From: Victivallaceae bacterium
Lineage (GTDB): Bacteria > Verrucomicrobiota > Lentisphaeria > Victivallales > Victivallaceae
DNA length: 6,457 bases
Direction of reading: 5' to 3'
Assembly: GCA_028717165.1 (NCBI GenBank)
Contig: JAQUOK010000189.1
Coordinates: 1 to 6,457, forward strand
This document shows positions 1 through 3,916 of this stretch, piece by piece. Below the pieces are notes generated by a model that had not been told where the DNA came from, searched no databases, and was given only the letters and a program-made list of their open reading frames with translations. A program made the translations under genes and the position numbers. Within the stretch, counting starts at the first letter, position 1; every line of letters starts with the position of its first letter.

Positions 1-1
1 T

Positions 2-433
2 CTCTCAGGCTATCGACAGGGCTGTACCGTAATAATTTCCGCCGTAGACACCCGCAAATCACGCTCGGAGATCAATGAATATTTATGCAATTACCATAAC
101 GCTTATTTAATCGACTGCGGCTGCGGACGCGATTTTGGGCAACTCTGCTGCGGCAACGGTTCGCCGGAGCTCCCGTATCCCTGGCAGAAACACCCGGAAA
201 TGATCGATCCCGCGCAAGACGGCGTCCGGCGTTCAAGCTGTTCCATGGCGGATTCATTGCAGCATCAGGGACTATTTATAAACCAATGGATCGCCACCGG
301 AGTCCTCGAAATGCTCTGGCAGTTGTTCAGAAAAGGCGGACTGGATTATTCCGAGCTTTATTTCAACCTCGCCAGCGGCAGCATGAGGCCGGTTGCGGTT
401 CAAGATTATAATCCGAAAAATGAGGAGAATTGA
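2..433 (+). CDS. PRTRC-type ThiF family protein, C-terminal part (5' end outside window)
   Basis: The frame is open from the left edge and codes for 143 residues before the TGA at 431-433, so the N-terminal nucleotide-binding part lies outside the window. What remains matches my recollection of the end of the ThiF member of the PRTRC cassette (ParB-related, ThiF-related cassette): VDTRKSR near residues 15-21, a 'YLIDCGCGRDFGQL' block at 35-48 where relatives have a Leu-Asp-x-Gly-Asn strand, then SCSMADSLQHQGLFINQ at 79-95, LWQLFR and a closing 'YFNLASGSMRPVAV'. ThiF/E1-like proteins adenylate the C-terminus of a small partner protein; the role in PRTRC cassettes, mostly found on plasmids, is not established. 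No other PRTRC member is recognisable in this window, so they would be to the left. GC is high (about 63% over 121-240, hand count), unlike the next operon. Family assignment is good; activity is inferred. Confidence 0.8.
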   Translation, partial: LSGYRQGCTVIISAVDTRKSRSEINEYLCNYHNAYLIDCGCGRDFGQLCCGNGSPELPYPWQKHPEMIDPAQDGVRRSSCSMADSLQHQGLFINQWIATGVLEMLWQLFRKGGLDYSELYFNLASGSMRPVAVQDYNPKNEEN

Positions 434-435
434 TG
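422..435 (+). promoter_or_regulatory. Orphan ribosome binding site and ATG overlapping the ThiF stop
   Basis: GAGGAG at 422-427 is followed five bases later by ATG at 433-435, which shares its A with the TGA stop of the ThiF gene (TGATG). This is a classic translational-coupling arrangement. The frame that follows is open to 816 but is antisense to the well-supported hepT gene, so no real downstream gene is present. It may be the remnant start of a gene displaced by the toxin-antitoxin cassette. Confidence 0.4.
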
Positions 436-462
436 CCGGTAATTTTCAGGCGAATAATATTA

Positions 463-792
463 TTATTTGAGCAGCTTTTTGACTTCACGTTTCAGGACTG
501 GCAGGCCTTCAGTTATTGTATCCCAGACGATACTGTCGAGAATATTATCATAGCCATGGACAATCCGATTTCGCATACCGATAATTTCTCTGGTTTGAGA
601 TATCTTGACCGCCGGGTCAAGTTTCAAGATATGGTTCATCGCTTCACCGATAATCAGGAGCCGCAGGTTTACAGAGTCTTGAATAGTGAGATCAGAGGAA
701 TAATCCTCGTATTTCATTCCCTTGGTCCGTTCTTCTATGAGCTCAATCGCCTGCTTGATATCCTCAAGGTATTTATCTATTTCATGCCTCAT
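463..792 (-). CDS. hepT: HepT-like toxin (DUF86 family RNase of a MNT/HEPN pair)
   Basis: Codes for 109 residues of an all-helical HEPN (DUF86) protein. The conserved block RNRIVHGY sits at residues 74-81, giving the R-x4-H catalytic motif (R74, H79) plus the tyrosine Y81 that partner antitoxins of this type modify by adding AMP. HepT toxins are RNases that stop growth unless neutralised. The frame is open from ATG 825, but I chose ATG 792 because it starts at the usual family N-terminus (MRHEIDKYLEDI), overlaps the end of mntA by 11 bp, and has AAGG about nine bases upstream. The length is normal for the family and the C-terminus looks intact. It is the second gene of a leftward operon and converges on the ThiF gene, with only 29 bases between the stops and no clear terminator. 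Base composition is AT-rich compared with both flanks. Confidence 0.85.
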   Translation of the reverse strand: MRHEIDKYLEDIKQAIELIEERTKGMKYEDYSSDLTIQDSVNLRLLIIGEAMNHILKLDPAVKISQTREIIGMRNRIVHGYDNILDSIVWDTITEGLPVLKREVKKLLK

Positions 793-1090
793 ATAATAAA
801 ACCTTATGCTGATTGACGGATTCAATAAAATAAGGATTCTTCAATGAATCCTCTGTAACCAGATCGACATGTTTGTTAAAAGCCTTTTCTAGTTCGCCAT
901 TAAGATGGAAATAAGTCTTGGAAATGCCCTTGAAGTATTTTGAATCAAATTTGACCAAAAGGTCAATATCACTGTTGCCGGTAAACTGATCATCGCTTAC
1001 TGCTGAGCCAAAAAGATACAAAGATTTGACTCTATGCTGTCTGCATAGATCTCTGATTTTATCCATATTTTCTGATATGATCCGGTTCAT
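782..1090 (-). CDS. mntA: MntA-like minimal nucleotidyltransferase antitoxin
   Basis: Codes for 102 residues with the nucleotidyltransferase signature: G28-S29, then D41 and D43 in NSDIDLLVKF, and a third acidic residue D76 in KHVDLVTE. These are the metal-binding residues of the minimal (MNT) nucleotidyltransferase fold. In characterised MntA-HepT pairs the antitoxin transfers AMP from ATP to a tyrosine beside the HEPN active site and so silences the toxin. The start at 1090 is supported by AAAGGTGA just upstream on the minus strand and by the promoter at 1122-1150. It overlaps hepT by 11 bp, so the antitoxin is made first, as is usual for this pair. GC is about 37% over 841-1020 (hand count), well below the neighbouring ThiF gene, which suggests separate acquisition. 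Confidence 0.85.
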   Translation of the reverse strand: MNRIISENMDKIRDLCRQHRVKSLYLFGSAVSDDQFTGNSDIDLLVKFDSKYFKGISKTYFHLNGELEKAFNKHVDLVTEDSLKNPYFIESVNQHKVLLYEA

Positions 1091-1121
1091 AGTTCACCTT
1101 TGCCTGATATTCTCTATTCAT

Positions 1122-1150
1122 AATATACATCAATAGGTTTTAATAGTCAA
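1122..1150 (-). promoter_or_regulatory. Probable sigma70-type promoter of mntA-hepT
   Basis: Reading leftward on the minus strand, TTGACT (1150-1145) and TATATT (1127-1122) are separated by exactly 17 bases. This places the start of transcription near 1115 and gives a leader of about 25 bases before the mntA ATG, with AAAGGTGA as its ribosome binding site. It is the best promoter match I see in the window. Confidence 0.6.
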
Positions 1151-1187
1151 ATTCGATATTATGCTTAAAATATGAGAGTTGACTATT
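1142..1187. promoter_or_regulatory. 9-bp inverted repeat over the mntA -35 box (possible operator)
   Basis: AATAGTCAA at 1142-1150 is the exact reverse complement of TTGACTATT at 1179-1187, with 28 bases between. The left arm contains the -35 hexamer of the leftward mntA promoter, and the right arm carries the same TTGACT facing right, although no good -10 box follows it. A repeat placed like this could bind a repressor, for example the toxin-antitoxin complex. That role is inferred. Confidence 0.35.
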
Positions 1188-1253
1188 GATTGTCATCTTA
1201 TCTCGATCATACTTCTTATCCCCCAAAAGATTCATTTTATTTACGATAGGCGG

Positions 1254-1270
1254 TTTTTCTCACAGAAAAA
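1254..1270. repeat. Short AT-rich hairpin
   Basis: TTTTTCT (1254-1260), loop CAC, AGAAAAA (1264-1270): a perfect 7-bp stem in the space between mntA and the 184-aa gene. It has weak A-T pairing and no assigned role. Confidence 0.3.
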
Positions 1271-1292
1271 TATTATTTTCCTTTTGATTTGA

Positions 1293-1321
1293 CGGCGCGG
1301 CGGTCGGAAGCGACCGCGCCG
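1293..1321. repeat. GC-rich hairpin in the intergenic region
   Basis: CGGCGCGG (1293-1300) pairs with CCGCGCCG (1314-1321). Inside it, TCG (1304-1306) pairs with CGA (1311-1313) around a GAAG loop, leaving CGG (1301-1303) as a bulge. There is no T-run after it on either strand, so it is not a standard terminator. It stands in otherwise AT-rich spacer and may be a dispersed palindromic repeat or a leader structure of the 1389 gene. Confidence 0.4.
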
Positions 1322-1388
1322 ACTGAGAGGAATTATTCATAGAATTCCGGTTGAGCGTGGAATAAAAATCCTATACAGGAGGCAATAT

Positions 1389-1943
1389 ATGCCTATTAGA
1401 ACAGAAGACCCGCAGGCCCTCGAAAAACTGGAGGCTAAGCTTAAAAAGCTCACCGAACGTCAGGATATGATGAAAAACATCAATTTGATCCTCCGCAATT
1501 CCCGGACCTCGAAAGAAGAGAAAATCAAACTTGTCTGCGAAAAATATCAATTCCAGGTGGAAACCGTCGAAAAACTGATGAATCCGCCATACAGCTATAT
1601 GAAAGTCGGCTTCCAGAGTTTCGAACTGAGTAATAATAACGCCGAAATTGGTCGCATTAAGAAACGAATAAAACGTGTTCTCCGCTATCAGGCGGAAGCG
1701 CGGGAAGTCGAAGAAACCGGTGAACTGCCGGAAATCGAATTTGACGGCGGCAGCATCGTGGACAACGTGCCGTATAACCGGATTCAGATATTCTTCGACG
1801 AAAAACCGGATGCCGATATTCGAACTAAACTCAAGCGAAATGGTTTCCGCTGGGCGCCGAGTAACAGCGCCTGGCAGAGTTACCGGAATCGGCATACTCT
1901 CGACTGGGTAAAACAGGAATTTAACGTGGAGGAAGCCGTATGA
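1389..1943 (+). CDS. Uncharacterised 184-aa protein of the mobile-element type
   Basis: A perfect AGGAGG (1377-1382) six bases before ATG 1389 fixes the start. Residues 9-33 are a charged, probably coiled-coil helix. Then follow FELSNNNAEIGRIKKRI (78-94), a strand-like stretch EFDGGSIVDN...NRIQIFFDEKPD (117-141), and the block NGFRWAPSNSAWQSYR (151-166). From memory, proteins with the same order of blocks (helical N-terminus, SNNNAxIxRxK, RLQIFF-x-KPD, GFRWAPSxxAWQ) recur in conjugative elements of gut Firmicutes and Bacteroidetes, often near large methylase-helicase genes; I do not know a function for them. The C-terminal half looks like a small alpha/beta domain. The stop overlaps the next start by 4 bp (ATGA), so the two are coupled. 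The gene is real; its function is unknown. Confidence 0.8.
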   Translation: MPIRTEDPQALEKLEAKLKKLTERQDMMKNINLILRNSRTSKEEKIKLVCEKYQFQVETVEKLMNPPYSYMKVGFQSFELSNNNAEIGRIKKRIKRVLRYQAEAREVEETGELPEIEFDGGSIVDNVPYNRIQIFFDEKPDADIRTKLKRNGFRWAPSNSAWQSYRNRHTLDWVKQEFNVEEAV

Positions 1944-2284
1944 CTATCAAATTACAATGGGGACTGAATCCGGTTCCGGAAGATGCCTGTGCCGCCTGGG
2001 GCGCCCGCGCTATTCTGGAAAATCAAGTTCTCGATCTGCTGCCGGATCGTCAGGACTTTGCCGCTCCGGAAATGCCGGAATCCGAAAAGAAAGTATTCAT
2101 CAACTGGATCAATAATACCGCTCTGGTGAAACTGCGGAAACATATTGTCGACCACTCCTGGAACAATGATTCTGAGGAAGTGTTTGAATTCCATGACGGC
2201 GTTTTTCATACGCTTGCTTCCTGTAAAAAATCTTACGGATACTGTTACATTTTATGCTGGCAGGAAAAGTCAGAACGTAAATAA
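1940..2284 (+). CDS. Uncharacterised 114-aa protein
   Basis: It starts inside the stop of the preceding gene (ATGA at 1940-1943) with GGAGG (1928-1932) seven bases upstream, so it is translationally coupled. Visible features are QWGLNPVPEDACAAWGARAI near the N-terminus, DLLPDRQDF (32-40), INWINN (54-59) and a C-terminal block SYGYCYILCW (98-107). The 'WGARAI ... DRQ ... SYGYxYI..W' layout reminds me of short hypothetical proteins on plasmids and in actinobacteria, but I cannot name a family. It has no signal peptide or membrane segment, and three cysteines lie in the last 20 residues. It is probably cytosolic and part of the same transcript as its neighbours. Function unknown. Confidence 0.75.
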   Translation: MTIKLQWGLNPVPEDACAAWGARAILENQVLDLLPDRQDFAAPEMPESEKKVFINWINNTALVKLRKHIVDHSWNNDSEEVFEFHDGVFHTLASCKKSYGYCYILCWQEKSERK

Positions 2285-2308
2285 AAAATCAAAAAAACGG
2301 AAAAAACC

Positions 2309-2767
2309 ATGCACAAACAAACCTTAAAAAATCTGCTTCGCTATCATACCAATGTTACGTTTGAAGAATTCCACCGGGAAATTTTTCCGGATTTCAAACT
2401 GGCCGGATCAGTCAATTACCTGAACAACAAGTTCCGCATCTTCCATGACTGTTTTTTTCTTTTTCTGGCAGAGCTGGATGAATGTCGTCTTGAGTACCTT
2501 GCCGATGCCATTTTAAAGCGATACGGCAGCGACGACCCGGAGTATTGCGACATCGTGGAAAAAGCGGAAAAAATCCTGACGCGCAGCAAAGCCAAAAATC
2601 CTTCGGAAAAAGTCCGGGATGAAATCATCCGGGGAACCGACGATTTGCTGGTCAATGAATTATATCCGTTCAAGACCAAACTCGACACGGAGGGACGTGA
2701 AATGGAGTTTGCGGTCATTCACGACCTGATCAACCAGCTTGAATCAATCAGCCGGGGAGAATTCTGA
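2309..2767 (+). CDS. Uncharacterised 152-aa helical protein
   Basis: The ATG at 2309 is the only start in this frame, because a stop lies at 2282-2284 and no other start codon comes between. It lacks a clear Shine-Dalgarno sequence: the 24-base spacer is almost all A with only ACGG in it, so an A-rich leader may stand in or expression may depend on the gene upstream. The protein looks almost wholly helical: an N-terminal segment (TLKNLLRYHTNVTFEEFHREIF, 5-26), a hydrophobic-aromatic helix around 42-70 (FHDCFFLFLAELDECRLEYL at 45-64) and two charged helices at 80-95 and 100-118. The aromatic helix carries acidic residues, so I do not call it a membrane span. I recognise no family. It follows the 114-aa gene by 24 bp and is probably in the same operon. 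Confidence 0.7.
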   Translation: MHKQTLKNLLRYHTNVTFEEFHREIFPDFKLAGSVNYLNNKFRIFHDCFFLFLAELDECRLEYLADAILKRYGSDDPEYCDIVEKAEKILTRSKAKNPSEKVRDEIIRGTDDLLVNELYPFKTKLDTEGREMEFAVIHDLINQLESISRGEF

Positions 2768-2805
2768 ATGCTCCGTAACATAAGATTTTTTGAATATACT
2801 CATTT

Positions 2806-2812
2806 AAAGGAG
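2806..2812 (+). promoter_or_regulatory. Strong ribosome binding site of the 320-aa gene
   Basis: AAAGGAG lies seven bases before ATG 2820 and settles the start of the 320-aa gene. TATACT at 2795-2800 resembles a -10 box, but no -35 box is found at the right distance, so an extra promoter here is only a possibility. Confidence 0.6.
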
Positions 2813-2819
2813 CTTAACT

Positions 2820-3782
2820 ATGCCCATTCCTGAAAAAGTTAAACAAGCTGTCCGTGGAGTTCTCGAAGCCGAATGCTGCAAGGATAAAGATGGAATATTT
2901 TATACGGAAATCTATGCGGATTATCAGGATAAACTGAGCGATAAAGACATTTTGAACATCAGCCAAGCCGACGATCCGCACGATGCGTTCGACGAGCAAA
3001 TTATGGAGAATTATGAAAACTGCGAATGGGATTATGAAGCCGAACTGCGGAAAAAAATCATGGAAACCGAAACAATCGCAAATGCCATCAAGGCCGACGA
3101 AAGCACAGAAGAAGAAATCGCGGAGTTCGCCCGGGATCAGTATTATGCGAATCTTCCCTATGAACATTTCCTATGTCAGAATATTTATGTTGATATTCTC
3201 ATAAACGCCGGTGATCTTAATTTTGATTATACGCTCAACGCGCCTTTTGCAAGCTGGGACGGACGAGATGCTAAAATCATTGATGAAAATTCAGGAGTTC
3301 TATGGCTGGCCCGTCAACAGGGATATACGAAAACCGCGTTGACTAAAGCCCTCCGCGACCGGGAAACCAATGACAATGAGTTTTTGAAATCAGTTTTAGC
3401 CGAAGTCGAAAACGTTACGACCTCAATGAATGTCCTGACTTTCCTGGTCAAAATGCCCCTGAAAGAATGGTTCAAGCTTCATGACGCGATCAGCAAAGAA
3501 AAACCGCTAAATGATTGTTATTTTCCCCGGAAAAGTAAAGGGCGCGGTTACATCATTTTGGACGAAGGAACAACCTGCGGCTTGTATGATCCGTGGAACG
3601 GCGCCGGAAGCGTCCTTGAGATTCAACTCGAAAAAGACGTCAGGCTGCCGATACGGATGATTGATTCGGCCTGGCCGGATGGCGGACGCGGCTACAGCAT
3701 TAATGAAATTTACGGACTCTGTTTATCCGCATGGACCAGCAATGCCGTCAAGGAAATCCATGAGCAAAAACGTACCGCGTAA
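2820..3782 (+). CDS. Uncharacterised 320-aa protein of the mobile-element type
   Basis: The start is set by AAAGGAG seven bases upstream. The N-terminal part (1-130) is strongly acidic and probably helical, with long runs of D/E-rich sequence (41-110). A second part (155-225) contains SGVLWLARQQGYTK and NVTTSMNVLTFLVKMPLKEW, and the C-terminal part has the most distinctive block, TTCGLYDPWNGAGSVLEIQL (251-270), followed by EKDVRLPIRMID and GGRGYSINEIYG. I recall similar blocks in hypothetical proteins of clostridial and other gut mobile elements, where this block is highly conserved; no activity is known to me. The strong acidity of the N-terminal half could suggest DNA mimicry or a protein-interaction role, but that is speculation. 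It is the last full gene before the structured element and the methylase-helicase gene. Confidence 0.8.
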   Translation: MPIPEKVKQAVRGVLEAECCKDKDGIFYTEIYADYQDKLSDKDILNISQADDPHDAFDEQIMENYENCEWDYEAELRKKIMETETIANAIKADESTEEEIAEFARDQYYANLPYEHFLCQNIYVDILINAGDLNFDYTLNAPFASWDGRDAKIIDENSGVLWLARQQGYTKTALTKALRDRETNDNEFLKSVLAEVENVTTSMNVLTFLVKMPLKEWFKLHDAISKEKPLNDCYFPRKSKGRGYIILDEGTTCGLYDPWNGAGSVLEIQLEKDVRLPIRMIDSAWPDGGRGYSINEIYGLCLSAWTSNAVKEIHEQKRTA

Positions 3783-3888
3783 AAAGAACACGGCAAAAAA
3801 CGGAGTAAACAACAAACTCTTTCAATTCGGTTCGCCGTGTCATGCCGGAAAGCCGCTGAAGCGCGGCTCCGGTATTTTTTACGGTTAA
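3760..3888 (+). CDS. Possible 42-aa leader ORF through the attenuator-like hairpin
   Basis: ATG 3760 has AAGGA (3750-3754) five bases upstream and overlaps the end of the 320-aa gene by 23 bp in another frame. The product would be small and basic: MSKNVPRKKNTAKNG at the start, then LFQFGSPCHAGKPLKRGSG and a final IFYG. The frame crosses the whole core hairpin, and its TAA (3886-3888) falls between the T-run and the right arm of the outer stem. A ribosome moving through it would open the hairpin, and one stopped at its end would keep the outer stem from covering the next ribosome binding site. This fits a regulatory leader ORF, but the frame could also be open by chance. I recognise no family. 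Confidence 0.3.
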   Translation: MSKNVPRKKNTAKNGVNNKLFQFGSPCHAGKPLKRGSGIFYG

Positions 3889-3906
3889 AACGAACCGAAT
3901 GAAAGG
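3818..3906 (+). promoter_or_regulatory. Nested stem structure covering the methylase-helicase ribosome binding site
   Basis: Bases 3818-3834 pair with 3891-3906: fifteen Watson-Crick pairs and one G-U, with a single bulged A at 3824. The right arm includes the AAAGG (3902-3906) of the ribosome binding site for ATG 3917. Inside, CCGT (3835-3838) pairs with ACGG (3881-3884), and within that sits the terminator-like hairpin at 3842-3875. The whole 89-bp stretch is therefore one long imperfect palindrome. Likely roles are control of transcription and translation of the downstream gene. A palindromic repeat element that landed here is the main alternative. Confidence 0.5.
3842..3880 (+). terminator. 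Rho-independent terminator or attenuator
   Basis: CCGG (3845-3848) and AGCCGC (3851-3856) pair with GCGGCT (3863-3868) and CCGG (3869-3872). The loop is TGAAGC and two As (3849-3850) are bulged; A3842, T3843 and G3844 can extend the stem. It is followed directly by TATTTTTT (3873-3880). It would end the transcript of the 1389-3782 genes, yet it lies only 36 bases before the next start, with no room for a usual promoter, so partial read-through or regulated attenuation is likely. Confidence 0.6.
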
Positions 3907-3916
3907 AATATGCCAT

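Noticed and set aside
430..816. 128-codon plus-strand frame behind the ThiF gene
   Set aside because: It is fully antisense to hepT and the 3' end of mntA, whose catalytic motifs are intact. Its translation has no recognisable domain. Only its start signal is of interest.
456..1278. AATATTATT present near both ends of the toxin-antitoxin region (about 456-464 and 1269-1277) as a target-site duplication
   Set aside because: Nine bases of pure A/T in AT-rich DNA are easily shared by chance, no transposase or terminal repeats accompany them, and the right copy is not at a clear composition boundary.
1351..1377. TTGAGC and TATACA before the 1389 gene as a promoter
   Set aside because: The spacing is only 15 bases and the -10 candidate runs into the ribosome binding site, so transcription would start at or after it.
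1371..1895. 174-codon minus-strand frame
   Set aside because: It is antisense to the 184-aa gene, which has a perfect ribosome binding site and conserved-looking motifs. The reverse product is a low-complexity Phe/Ile-rich shadow.
2768..2833. 21-codon frame (ATG 2768) ending just inside the 320-aa gene, with GGGGAG upstream
   Set aside because: It could be a coupling leader, but it is too short to distinguish from chance and the 320-aa gene already has its own strong ribosome binding site.
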